A stretch of DNA of 36,622 bases from an uncultured Oscillospiraceae bacterium (GTDB lineage: Bacteria; Bacillota; Clostridia; Oscillospirales; Oscillospiraceae), in the NCBI GenBank assembly GCA_950075865.1, contig CATMVA010000020.1, positions 1 to 36,622 on the forward strand, in the 5' to 3' direction. Positions within the stretch are counted from its first letter, which is position 1. Every line of letters starts with the position of its first letter. The position numbers were made by a program, and so were the translations under genes. Positions 7,531 to 14,825 of the stretch are shown piece after piece. Under the pieces are notes generated by a model. That model had not been told where the DNA came from. It did no database searches and was given only the letters and a program-made list of their open reading frames with translations.

Positions 7531-7567
7531 AAAACAATGCCCCGGCCAAAGTCGGCCGGAGCATTGT
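7531..7567 (-). terminator. Terminator of the PTS gene
   Basis: On the minus strand, ACAATGC-type outer arms (7534-7540 with 7561-7567) and a CCGGCC/GGCCGG core form a hairpin followed by TTTTATG. It separates the PTS gene from the aroF promoter. Confidence 0.8.
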
Positions 7568-7603
7568 CTCTGCTATAATGTTCAGAGGACCTGGAAAAGA
7601 GGA

Positions 7604-8977
7604 TCACCCCTCCGTCTTGTCTCGGTACAGAATGAAAGTGGCAACGAAGGTAACTGCCGCGCCAATGATCTGTCCGGCCAAAAACCACGTCAAATTGGAG
7701 AAATCCGAATGCAGGAAGGAGGTAAAGGCAAACACACCGCCTCCGCCAAATTGATAGGCGACCGCACGTCCAAAGCCGGCGATCCCCGCACCCACAAAGC
7801 TGCCGATCATACAGCCGTACAGGGGAGTTCTGTGGGGCAGGTTGATCCCGAACAGCGCGGGCTCAGTCACACCGCAAACCAGCGCGGTGGTGGCGGCCGA
7901 AAAGGCTGCCGCTCTCAGATCAGGATCCTTTGTCTTAAGGCCCACCGCAATACAGGCAATCCCATCATCCACATTGGTGATGGAGGAAGCCGTAAAATAC
8001 AGAGGCTCATAGCCCAGTGTCTGGAAAGAGTTCATAATGTATGGGGACAGGCCGTGATGGGTCCCCGTGATCACCATCAGCGGCAGAACTGCGGCAAAAA
8101 TAGCCACTCCCACAAAACCGACGGTATCGTAGAGCCAGAACATGGCCTTGCCCACATAAGTCCCCAGGAAATCGCCGATGGGTGCGATCAGACACAGGGT
8201 CAGGGGAACCATGATCAGCAGAGTCCCAAAGGGTTCCAGAATATTCCGAAGGGCCACCGGAGATTTCTTCGCAATGAATTTTTCCACCTGGGACATCACG
8301 AAAACAGCCAGAACGACCGGAAAAACGCTGCCGGTATAGGAGGCACCGTAAATGGGAAGGCCAAACACCGAAAGGCTGGTCTTCGCACTCACGGCCGCCA
8401 GGAAGCTGGGGTGGATCATCATGGCGCCGATCAGCATACCCAGAGCCATATTTCCGCCGAACTTCTTGGCGGCAAATGCGCCGAGGAGTATCGGCAGGAA
8501 ATAGAAGCCGGCATCCCCCACAAAGGTCAGCACCTGACAGGTCGGCATATCCGCCGTCATGACCCCTATCTGGGTGCAGACGGCGACAACGGCCTTCATC
8601 AGGCCGCAGGCAATGAAGACAGGCAGCACGGGAACCACAGCGCCGGTCAGCGCATCCAGGATCCTGACGGCCGCATTACCCTTCTTTTTGTCCAAATTTT
8701 CCTGAATGGGTGCGTCCTCCTTGATGCCGGCCTGGGCGCAGACCTGGCGGTATACATCGTCCACCTGGGCTCCAATGATGATCTGAAGCTGATCGCCGGA
8801 AAACTGTGTACCCATAACGCCCGATATCTTCTTGATCTCTTCAATGTCGATCAGGCTCATATCCTTCAGGTTGAACCGAAGCCGGGTCATACAGTGAAAA
8901 CACAGGGAAATATTGTTCTTGCCGCCCACCTTTTCGATGATCTGGGCGGCCATCTGGTCGTAATTTTTCTTTGCCAT
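7604..8977 (-). CDS. PTS glucoside/disaccharide-type IIBC permease
   Basis: This 457-residue phosphotransferase permease would import and phosphorylate a sugar. The EIIB domain (about 1-85) has the phospho-accepting Cys in CMTRLRF (about residue 30), and the membrane EIIC domain (about 105-450) has GTHHGLSPYI, SSITNVDDGIACIAVG and CGVTEPALFGIN. No IIA domain is attached, so IIA must come in trans. The family is the glucose-glucoside superfamily (trehalose, sucrose or beta-glucosides); the substrate is not decidable. The ATG at 8977 follows AGAGGAAA; the frame is open 34 codons further upstream, but those lack an SD. No glycosidase or BglG-type antiterminator is adjacent, which is unusual for this family. 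Confidence 0.93.
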   Translation of the reverse strand: MAKKNYDQMAAQIIEKVGGKNNISLCFHCMTRLRFNLKDMSLIDIEEIKKISGVMGTQFSGDQLQIIIGAQVDDVYRQVCAQAGIKEDAPIQENLDKKKGNAAVRILDALTGAVVPVLPVFIACGLMKAVVAVCTQIGVMTADMPTCQVLTFVGDAGFYFLPILLGAFAAKKFGGNMALGMLIGAMMIHPSFLAAVSAKTSLSVFGLPIYGASYTGSVFPVVLAVFVMSQVEKFIAKKSPVALRNILEPFGTLLIMVPLTLCLIAPIGDFLGTYVGKAMFWLYDTVGFVGVAIFAAVLPLMVITGTHHGLSPYIMNSFQTLGYEPLYFTASSITNVDDGIACIAVGLKTKDPDLRAAAFSAATTALVCGVTEPALFGINLPHRTPLYGCMIGSFVGAGIAGFGRAVAYQFGGGGVFAFTSFLHSDFSNLTWFLAGQIIGAAVTFVATFILYRDKTEG

Positions 8978-9059
8978 CGGTATTTCCTCTCTTTCGCCGC
9001 AGTGCGGCTGGATTTTTATATTCTGTACCCGGCCGGCGCCAGTCGGGCGTGAATATACC

Positions 9060-9112
9060 AAATAAAAACTCGGAGGCATAAAGGCCCCCTGTCTTCACAG
9101 GCCGGCCTTTAT
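9060..9112 (-). terminator. Hairpin with T-rich tail in the PTS leader (terminator-like)
   Basis: The arms 9078-9086 and 9104-9112 (ATAAAGGCC pairing) with an inner CCTG/CAGG stem are followed leftward, about 7 bases later, by GTTTTTATTT. It lies between the likely transcription start and the PTS gene, so it may be an attenuator. Confidence 0.45.
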
Positions 9113-9165
9113 TCCTCACTGATATGGACAAGACCACAAAATAATGCGGAGTTGCTGACAATAAA

Positions 9166-9201
9166 CCAAAAGCTGGAAGGCAAGCCCCTTCCAGCTTTTG
9201 G
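9166..9201. repeat. Perfect 15-bp inverted repeat (hairpin)
   Basis: The arms 9166-9180 and 9187-9201 pair exactly around a 6-base loop. Leftward it is followed by TTTATTG, a weak terminator tail. It lies in the roughly 340-base gap between the divergent PTS and MerR genes. Confidence 0.8.
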
Positions 9202-9264
9202 TATCTTAGAACCTATCCCCTTCCAAATAATTTGCCGATAATACATGAAAATACAAAAAAGGTC

Positions 9265-9295
9265 TTGCTCATGACGTAACGTAATGAAGTATACT
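9265..9295 (+). promoter_or_regulatory. MerR-type promoter with 19-bp spacer and central dyad
   Basis: TTGCTC (9265-9270), a 19-base spacer and TATACT (9290-9295). Overlong 19-20 bp spacers are the hallmark of MerR-activated promoters. The spacer holds a near-perfect dyad, 9270-9286, with half-sites CATGACGT and ACGTAATG around position 9278. The regulator therefore probably controls its own operon. Confidence 0.8.
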
Positions 9296-9317
9296 ACCCG
9301 CAGGAGGTGTTTTGAAC

Positions 9318-10118
9318 GTGGAAAGATACCGAGCGATTCCACAGGGATATATGACCGCAGGTGCAGTTGCAAAGAAAATGGGAGTAACGGTCAGAACCTT
9401 ACAGCATTATGACAAGGAAGGACTGCTCTCACCGTCAGCTATGAGTGAAGGTGGCCGCAGGCTATATACCGATAAAGACATTATCAAGCTCCACCAAATA
9501 CTATCCCTGAAGCATCTGGGTTTTTCCCTGGATGACATCAGAGACAGATTGATTCCGCTGGATACTCCGGCAGGTGTGGCGCAGGTTTTGTCTGAGCAGG
9601 CGGCTATTGTCCGGGAGAAAATTGCAAGTCTGACAGAATCACTCTCAAGAATTGAGGCGCTGAAAACCGAAGTGCTGGAAATGCAATCGGTAGATTTCAA
9701 AAAGTATGCGGACATCATCGTTAATCTGGAAATGAAAAACAGCTTCTACTGGCTTATTAAGCATTTTGACAGCAAAACGTTGGATCATATCCGCAACCGA
9801 TTCGATAAAGAGAGCGGCATCGTGTTTATGCAGCGGTTCTTGCGTCTGCAAGACGAGGCGATTCAACTGCAAGCAGATGGCATCCCGGCAGAGAGCCAAC
9901 GAGGACAGCAATTTGCAAAAGATTACTGGGCCTTGATTATAGAATTCACCGGAGGGGATACCGATATGCTCCCTAAACTCATACAGATGGGACAAAATGA
10001 TGAATTCGGTCAGGAGTGGACGCAGAAGCAGGCCAAAGCAAACGCCTTTATTGAACCAGCATTAGGTGCTTACTTTTCAAACGAGGGGATAGATCCATTT
10101 CAGGAGGCGATACCATGA
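9318..10118 (+). CDS. MerR-family regulator with TipA-like effector domain
   Basis: This 266-residue regulator has an N-terminal winged HTH (about 10-80: YMTAGAVAKKMGVTVRTLQHYDKEGLL), a coiled dimerisation helix (about 85-130) and a C-terminal alpha-helical domain resembling TipAS drug-binding domains. MerR proteins untwist promoters with overlong spacers, and such a promoter lies directly upstream. The start is taken as GTG at 9318, 9 bases after AGGAGGT (9302-9308); a TTG at 9312 is only 3 bases from it. The stop overlaps the start of the ABC ATPase by four bases. A ligand-sensing role for the C-terminal half is inferred from the family. GC content is lower than in flanking genes, suggesting acquisition. 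Confidence 0.9.
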   Translation: MERYRAIPQGYMTAGAVAKKMGVTVRTLQHYDKEGLLSPSAMSEGGRRLYTDKDIIKLHQILSLKHLGFSLDDIRDRLIPLDTPAGVAQVLSEQAAIVREKIASLTESLSRIEALKTEVLEMQSVDFKKYADIIVNLEMKNSFYWLIKHFDSKTLDHIRNRFDKESGIVFMQRFLRLQDEAIQLQADGIPAESQRGQQFAKDYWALIIEFTGGDTDMLPKLIQMGQNDEFGQEWTQKQAKANAFIEPALGAYFSNEGIDPFQEAIP

Positions 10119-10924
10119 CAAATGCGTTAGAAGTGAAGGGATTGCGTAAAAGCTACGGCGAAAAAGTGGTGTTAAAAGGAATTGACCTGTATGTACGCCG
10201 GGGAGATATTTTTGCGCTGTTAGGCGTAAACGGCGCTGGGAAAACGACGACCCTTGAGTGTATTGAGGGACTCCGAAAGTATGACGGCGGAACAATATCC
10301 GTAAACGGCAGAATCGGGATTCAGTTGCAGTCGGCGGCATTGCCCGCACACATCAAGGGAGGGGAAGCTGTGCGGCTTTTCGCAAAGTGGAACCGAAAAC
10401 CCGCAGACACCTCTATGCTGGCGGCGCTGGGCGTAGACAGCATTGCGAATAAGCAATACCAGGCAATGTCCACTGGACAGAAGCGGCGGCTTCATCTGGC
10501 ACTGGCGCTTATTTGCGACCCGGATATTGTGTTCCTTGATGAACCCACCGCCGGACTTGATATTGAGGGCCGAATTTCTCTCCACGAATATATTCGCAAT
10601 TTGAAAGCGCAGGGAAAAACGATTATTTTAGCCAGCCATGACATGGCCGAAGTAGAGAGCCTATGTGACAGCATCGCGATTCTGAGGGATGGGGAGATCG
10701 CTTTTGCTGGAACAGTTATCGCATTGACCGAGAAAATCGGAAAGCACTATAACATCCAAATTCGGACGGGCCAAGGCTTAGAGACTTATGAATCGGATGA
10801 TATTAGAGCCAGCCTGATAACAATACTCAAAAGTTATGAGGAAAAGGACACCGTCATTCAAGACATTCGGGTTGACCGGGGGTCACTGGAACAGCATTTT
10901 CTGAAAATTGCGAAGGGAGAATAG
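10115..10924 (+). CDS. ABC-2 exporter ATP-binding protein
   Basis: This 269-residue CcmA/DrrA-type ATPase carries Walker A GVNGAGKTT (37-45), the signature STGQK (119-123, a known variant of LSGGQ), Walker B IVFLDE (138-143) followed by PTAGLD, and the switch His in SHD. It pairs with the ABC-2 permease that starts 3 bases later. The pair lies directly under a TipA-like MerR regulator, so drug or peptide export induced by its substrate is the natural guess; the substrate cannot be read from sequence. Confidence 0.94.
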   Translation: MTNALEVKGLRKSYGEKVVLKGIDLYVRRGDIFALLGVNGAGKTTTLECIEGLRKYDGGTISVNGRIGIQLQSAALPAHIKGGEAVRLFAKWNRKPADTSMLAALGVDSIANKQYQAMSTGQKRRLHLALALICDPDIVFLDEPTAGLDIEGRISLHEYIRNLKAQGKTIILASHDMAEVESLCDSIAILRDGEIAFAGTVIALTEKIGKHYNIQIRTGQGLETYESDDIRASLITILKSYEEKDTVIQDIRVDRGSLEQHFLKIAKGE

Positions 10925-10927
10925 GCA

Positions 10928-11644
10928 GTGAACGGATTTTTATATGGATTTACATTACAGTGGAAACTGGACTTACGTAGCCGAACCATGTTGATTACCT
11001 GTTATGCGGTTCCACTCCTGTTCTTTGCGGTTATGGGCGGGATTTTCACCTCTGTCATGCCGGAGAGCAAAGAGACGTTGATTCAGTCCATGACCGTCTT
11101 TGCTGTTACCATGGGGGCGCTGATTGGATTGCCGCCCTCTCTTGCGGAGATATATCGGAGCGATATTAAAAATGCTTATCAGGCAAACGGTGTGCCGCTG
11201 TCGCTGGGGTTGATCTTGATAAATATTTCTGCGTTTGTGCATTTGCTCATTATGAGCGCCATTCTCTATGTAATCGCACCGATTCTCTTTGACGTAAAGA
11301 TTCCAGAACATCTGGAAACATATTTAGGCGGACTGGTTATCCTGATTACTGTTTCGCTTAGTATTGCCAGTATAATCGGATTAGCTGTGAAGGATACCGC
11401 AAACACATCCATGTTTTCTATCTTGCTTTTTATCCCATCTACTATGCTGTCGGGAATTATGTTTCCAAGCGAAATGCTTCCACAGACATTTGCCATTGCC
11501 GGAAAACTTTTCCCTGCAACATGGGGATATAAGCTGATGACTGATTCCGCATTTTCCCTGCAAACACTTTGCCCCTTGCTCGGTATTTTCCTCATAGCGT
11601 TTATATTATCCGGAGTTCTATTAAAGAGGATTCGTACCCGGTGA
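10928..11644 (+). CDS. ABC-2 type exporter permease
   Basis: This 238-residue membrane protein has about six hydrophobic segments typical of ABC-2 permeases (one-copy dimeric exporters). It starts with GTG 3 bases after the ATPase stop; AAGGGAG sits inside the ATPase end. The segment SILLFIPSTMLSGIMFPSEMLP resembles the conserved region of the ABC2_membrane family. It completes a regulator-ATPase-permease operon. The base composition is clearly AT-richer than the chromosome around it. Confidence 0.9.
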   Translation: MNGFLYGFTLQWKLDLRSRTMLITCYAVPLLFFAVMGGIFTSVMPESKETLIQSMTVFAVTMGALIGLPPSLAEIYRSDIKNAYQANGVPLSLGLILINISAFVHLLIMSAILYVIAPILFDVKIPEHLETYLGGLVILITVSLSIASIIGLAVKDTANTSMFSILLFIPSTMLSGIMFPSEMLPQTFAIAGKLFPATWGYKLMTDSAFSLQTLCPLLGIFLIAFILSGVLLKRIRTR

Positions 11645-11734
11645 TATTGCTGATATAAGTTTCAACTGCCCAGCGGCAGAAAAGAAAAAACCGCTGCCGG
11701 GCGACCGATTTTCCATGTCCAAATGCTATTTCTG

Positions 11735-11769
11735 ACAGCGGTTTTGATTTTTCAAAGCCGCTGTTTTTT
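11735..11769 (+). terminator. Terminator downstream of the exporter operon
   Basis: ACAGCGG (11735-11741) and CCGCTGT (11758-11764) with an inner TTTG/CAAA stem are followed by TTTTTT. A weaker CAGCGG/CCGCTG hairpin lies 65 bases earlier. The 300 bases between the permease and the SLOG remnant hold no gene. Confidence 0.75.
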
Positions 11770-11826
11770 GCACTTTGGCGGCAATGGAGGATGCCGCCAT
11801 GCGACTACGAATAGATAGGCACTTGT

Positions 11827-11869
11827 CAAAAAAAGCCTAACCCTCGTAACGGCGACCTCTACCCAGGCT
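11827..11869 (-). terminator. Possible leftward terminator after the SLOG remnant
   Basis: On the minus strand, AGCCT and AGGCT short arms (11865-11869 and 11834-11838) are followed by TTTTTTT (11828-11834). The stem is short. A 20-codon reading frame with a GGGGGTGG leader runs into it, but I do not treat it as a gene. Confidence 0.35.
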
Positions 11870-11911
11870 TGCGAAAACAGTCGTTTCCAGTCTACACATA
11901 CTGCCACCCCC

Positions 11912-11944
11912 AGCGCCCGAATAGCCTTGTGCTGTTCGGGCGCT
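11912..11944. repeat. 10-bp inverted repeat next to the SLOG remnant
   Basis: AGCGCCCGAA (11912-11921) and TTCGGGCGCT (11935-11944), then TTTACTTTTT on the plus strand, so terminator-like rightward. It directly abuts the stop of the leftward SLOG remnant. Confidence 0.55.
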
Positions 11945-11945
11945 T

Positions 11946-12158
11946 TTACTTTTTATGTGGGCTGTCCCATCCGGCCCCGGTGTCGCGGCCCACCCCTCGG
12001 GCCATGCCCGAGATGAAAACCGAATACCCATCTGGGATCGCCGCCCTGATCGCACTGGTCAGGGCGGCTTTGATTTCGGCTTCCGGGGCCCCCAGCTTCT
12101 CCGGGCGGTGCCCGGTGAAGCAGCAGCGGTGCCGGCGCAGCTCTGCTTCTGTCGGCAT
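11946..12158 (-). pseudogene. Truncated SLOG/YpsA (DUF1273)-like remnant
   Basis: The first about 55 of 70 residues match the start of YpsA-like SLOG proteins: RCCFTGHRPEKLG, an AEIKAALTSAIRAAI helix and GYSVFISGMARGV. The sequence then turns into an unrelated tail (GRDTGAGWDSPHKK) and stops. Intact family members run to about 150-190 residues, so most of the Rossmann-like domain is missing and the nucleotide-related function is probably lost. YpsA-like genes are common cargo of integrative elements in Clostridia. The neighbouring XRE gene and low GC support a decayed element. Confidence 0.65.
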
Positions 12159-12206
12159 GGTTCGGTGTCCTCCATATCGTAAGGATACCTGCGTATAGCA
12201 CAAAAA

Positions 12207-12237
12207 TTGGGATTAGTACAGCTACAGGGACTATATT
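12207..12237 (+). promoter_or_regulatory. Candidate promoter of the small XRE regulator
   Basis: TTGGGA (12207-12212), a 19-base spacer and TATATT (12232-12237). The spacer is filled by the first copy of the 18-bp direct repeat, as expected for an autorepressor site. Confidence 0.45.
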
Positions 12238-12278
12238 TTTCACGCATACCCATATACTGATAGTACAGTTATAGGGAC
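12214..12278. repeat. Two 18-bp direct repeats (operator candidates)
   Basis: TAGTACAGCTACAGGGAC (12214-12231) and TAGTACAGTTATAGGGAC (12261-12278) differ at two positions and are 47 bases apart. One lies in the putative promoter spacer, the other just before the XRE gene. Confidence 0.75.
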
Positions 12279-12294
12279 GTGTGGTGATGATAAT

Positions 12295-12534
12295 ATGCAG
12301 TTGAATGAGGCTTTGAGTAAGCGTCTCCAGACGCTTCTAAAGGAGCGTCACATGACCCAATACCAGCTTTTCAAGAGAAGCGGTGTACCAAAATCCACGA
12401 TCAGTAATATCATCAACTGTTCCTATGATTCGGTCAAGCTGCGTATCATCCACGAAATGTGTCAGGGACTTGAAATCAATCTCAATGACTTTTTTGATTC
12501 CCCCCTTTTTCACGAAGAGAATTTGGAACCGTGA
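12295..12534 (+). CDS. Small XRE/Cro-type HTH regulator
   Basis: This 79-residue protein is little more than one Cro/C1-type HTH: helix 1 KRLQTLLKER, then MTQYQLFKRSGVPKSTISNI as helices 2-3, and a DFF-containing tail typical of small phage or element repressors. The SD is weak (GTGGTGATGATAAT region). Upstream lie two near-identical 18-bp sites, so autorepression is likely. The neighbouring SLOG remnant suggests it belonged to an integrative element. A strong terminator overlaps its stop codon. Confidence 0.85.
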   Translation: MQLNEALSKRLQTLLKERHMTQYQLFKRSGVPKSTISNIINCSYDSVKLRIIHEMCQGLEINLNDFFDSPLFHEENLEP

Positions 12535-12566
12535 AAGTCCTGTTCCCGCTGGGAACAGGACTTTTT
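12534..12566 (+). terminator. Terminator of the XRE gene
   Basis: A 14-bp perfect stem (AAAGTCCTGTTCCC and complement around GCT) ends in TTTTT. It begins at the last base of the stop codon. Confidence 0.93.
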
Positions 12567-13122
12567 GTTAAGCTCATATATTTCTTTTTCCGGGCTACCC
12601 TCCCGGGGCCAAAACCGCTTGAAAGCGGTTCTGGACTCCGAACTTTTAAGGGCCAGACCACCGAAAATCTTGTCCGCCTTCTCTACAACTGTCCTGTGGA
12701 GGAAAATCGCCCTTGACCTTGGGCAAGAAAACGCCCCTTGACATCAAGAGTAGTCCACCACACGAATGCCCTTGACCTTTAGGCTTCCCCCAAAGGGGAG
12801 CCTGCATAAGGGTCCACCCTTACCCAACCATTTTCTATCCTCTCCATTCCGGCCAAAACTTTACCCCACTAAAGAATTTCCAATTTTCGTCCAACTTTCC
12901 CCAAAATCGGGCCCCATTTTCCCGAAAACCCTCTAATTGCACGTTGTTGCACATTCCCCCAAATTCAAAACCCCGTTTTTCACGGTCAAAACCCTCGAAA
13001 ACGCCGTCAAACCACCCCCAAAACCCTTCAAAATCGATTTTCCAGTTTTTGTGCAACTTTCTTTTTGCCCTGCCCCCGCTTCCACCCTCAAAATTGACCT
13101 TCTTGAAAAGTTCCAAATACAG
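12567..13122. other. Non-coding C-rich, G-poor region
   Basis: I see no credible gene here. The first part has small hairpins (12613-12630, 12781-12803) and three CCCTTGAC motifs (about 12712, 12733 and 12770). From about 12830 the plus strand becomes a run of CCCC/AAAA/TTTT words with very little G. The only long frames are low-complexity Phe/Gly/Trp/Lys-rich leftward ones without SD. Confidence 0.6.
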
Positions 13123-13167
13123 AAAAAGCAGGCCGTTTCCTTGCGGAAACAACCTGCTTTTGTTCTT
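13123..13167 (-). terminator. Terminator downstream of spmB
   Basis: AAAAGCAGG (13124-13132) and CCTGCTTTT (13153-13161) with an inner GTTTCC/GGAAAC stem; T-runs in both directions. It lies 95 bases beyond the spmB stop. Confidence 0.8.
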
Positions 13168-13255
13168 TGGAATTTCACCTCAAAAATTCTGACTTCCGGA
13201 GAGTCCCTTTTTGCCCTCATTTCTCCCCCTTTCCAAGGTCCGGACCAAGACCCTA

Positions 13256-13780
13256 CTACCCGAACACCACCCTCACCGCCCAGGCGGCGGCCAGGAAGGC
13301 GGCCACATCGGCGCAGAGGGCGGCGGGCACGGCGTACCGGGTCTTTTTGACTCCCGCCGAGCCGAAATAGACCGCGATAGTGTAGAAGGTGGTCTCGGTA
13401 GACCCCAGCATTACAGCCGCCGTCCGCCCCACCGTGGAATCGGGGCCGTAGGTCTGGATGAGCTCGGTACCCACACCCAGGGCGGCGTTGCCGCTCACCG
13501 GGCGGACCAGAAGGAGACCCACCGTCTCAGGGGGTACCCCCATTTTTGTGAGAAGTGGGGCCAGAAGGGTCCCCAGAGCCTCCAGTACACCCGAAGCCCG
13601 CAGCATGTAGACCGCCGTCAGTAGGCCCACCATGGCCGGGATGATCTTCACCATGACCCCCAGACCCTCCCCCGCCCCCTGGGTGAGGGCGTCGTACACG
13701 TCCACCCGCTTGCCCATGGCGTAAAGGGCTACGGCGGCGATAGTGAGGGGCACCACCATCTGAAAGATCAGTTCCATCAT
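13256..13780 (-). CDS. spmB: Spore maturation protein B
   Basis: SpmB is a membrane protein needed, together with SpmA, for normal dehydration of the spore core. The 174 residues contain the nucleoside-recognition (Gate) domain with several hydrophobic helices; recognisable segments are KIIPAMVGLLTAVYMLRASG, LLLVRPVSGNAALGVG and MLGSTETTFYTIAVYFGS. The first of two adjacent ATGs (13780) is taken, since it overlaps the spmA stop by four bases and AGGAAAAGGAA precedes it. The length matches the B. subtilis protein. Confidence 0.96.
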   Translation of the reverse strand: MMELIFQMVVPLTIAAVALYAMGKRVDVYDALTQGAGEGLGVMVKIIPAMVGLLTAVYMLRASGVLEALGTLLAPLLTKMGVPPETVGLLLVRPVSGNAALGVGTELIQTYGPDSTVGRTAAVMLGSTETTFYTIAVYFGSAGVKKTRYAVPAALCADVAAFLAAAWAVRVVFG

Positions 13781-14361
13781 TTCCTTTTCCTCCAGACCCG
13801 GGCCATGATTTTAGCCGCCAGCACCCCCACACATACCGACACCCCAGAGGCCAGCCACACAGCCGGCAGGATATCGAAGGGGGTCTTACACCCTGCTGCA
13901 AGCCGCACAGCGGCCACCGTGGTGGGGATGAGCTGGATGGAGGCCGTGTTGCACACCACCAGCATGCACAGGCTGTCCGAGGCCACCCCGGAACTCTTCC
14001 CCGCCAGACGCCTGGCCGCCCGGATCCCCAAAGGGGTAGCCGCGTTGCCCAGCCCCAGCAGGTTGGCCGACACATTGGCCGAAATATCGTCCATGGTCTC
14101 CTTATCCCCCTTGCAGTCGGGGTAGAGCAGTCCCAGCAGGGGCCGCAGCAGCCGGGAAAGCTTTCCGGCCAGGCCCGCGCGCTTCATGACCTCCATGACC
14201 CCCATCCACAGACAGGTCACCCCCGCCATAGTGATGCACAGCTCCACCGCCGCAGCGGCCCCCTCCATGGCGGCCGCTGCCACGGCCGGGCCGTTGCCCG
14301 CCCACAGGCCGTACACCACCGACACCGCCACCATCCCGGTCCAGATCACCGACATTGCCAT
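13777..14361 (-). CDS. spmA: Spore maturation protein A
   Basis: The 194-residue partner of SpmB is also a Gate-domain membrane protein acting in spore core dehydration. Typical segments are CLWMGVMEVMKRAGL, LLYPDCKGDKETMDDISANVSANLLGLGNAATPLGI and MLVVCNTASIQLIPTT. It is translationally coupled to spmB through ATGA. The SD is a G-rich stretch before ATG 14361. The pair is divergent from abrB; no forespore or mother-cell sigma site was identified with confidence. Confidence 0.96.
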   Translation of the reverse strand: MAMSVIWTGMVAVSVVYGLWAGNGPAVAAAAMEGAAAAVELCITMAGVTCLWMGVMEVMKRAGLAGKLSRLLRPLLGLLYPDCKGDKETMDDISANVSANLLGLGNAATPLGIRAARRLAGKSSGVASDSLCMLVVCNTASIQLIPTTVAAVRLAAGCKTPFDILPAVWLASGVSVCVGVLAAKIMARVWRKRK

Positions 14362-14431
14362 TCTGTCCGCCCCCTTGTCCCTTCAATCTATGCGCCGCCG
14401 GGGCAGGGTATGTCCCAAAGGACCTTCCCTC

Positions 14432-14459
14432 TTGACAATTCGGGGAAATTCATTATAAT
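14432..14459 (+). promoter_or_regulatory. abrB promoter
   Basis: Consensus TTGACA (14432-14437), a 16-base spacer and consensus TATAAT (14454-14459). An 8-bp inverted repeat, CAACATTT (14471-14478) and AAATGTTG (14491-14498), lies in the leader and could be an operator or mRNA hairpin. Confidence 0.85.
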
Positions 14460-14515
14460 GGTATTAGTTACAACATTTGGAAAAAATGAAAAATGTTGAG
14501 AAAAGGAGAATGAAG

Positions 14516-14761
14516 ATGAAATCCACCGGAATCGTACGAAAAGTCGATGAGCTGGGTCGGATCGTCCTCCCCATCGAGCTGCGCCGCACCCTGGAGATCG
14601 ACGAGAAGGACTCTCTGGAGATCTATGTGGACGGCAATTCGGTCATCCTGCGGAAATACCAGCCCTCCTGCGTCTTCTGCGGCGAGGCTGACGACGTGAC
14701 CGTCTTCAGGGGCAAGAACGTCTGCCGCAGCTGCCTAAAGGGTCTGGCTGCCCAGCTGTAA
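14516..14761 (+). CDS. abrB: AbrB-family transition-state regulator
   Basis: This 81-residue DNA-binding protein has an N-terminal swapped-hairpin SpoVT/AbrB domain (MKSTGIVRKVDELGRIVLPI, 1-20, to about 47). A C-terminal four-Cys knuckle has Cys52, Cys55, Cys70 and Cys73 (CVFCG and CRSC), which could bind zinc. In B. subtilis AbrB represses post-exponential genes; the Cys knuckle is common in clostridial forms. The ATG at 14516 lies 7 bases after AAGGAG; the ATG at 14510 is too close to it. It is a single gene with a strong promoter and terminator. Confidence 0.93.
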   Translation: MKSTGIVRKVDELGRIVLPIELRRTLEIDEKDSLEIYVDGNSVILRKYQPSCVFCGEADDVTVFRGKNVCRSCLKGLAAQL

Positions 14762-14775
14762 AGGCACATGACAGG

Positions 14776-14812
14776 AAAAAGAGCGGACTGCAAAGCAGTC
14801 CGCTCTTTTTTG
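14776..14812. terminator. Bidirectional terminator after abrB
   Basis: The 16-base arms 14776-14791 and 14795-14810 around AAA begin with A5 and end with T-run, serving abrB and the convergent lipoprotein gene. Confidence 0.93.
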
Positions 14813-14825
14813 TGAAAGGCCCGTC

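Noticed and set aside
12531..12716. Rightward 61-codon frame beginning at the XRE stop
   Set aside because: It runs through the XRE terminator hairpin and lacks any SD.
12835..13152. Leftward frame rich in Phe, Gly, Trp and Lys
   Set aside because: Low-complexity translation of skewed DNA, no SD and overlap with the spmB terminator; not a credible protein.
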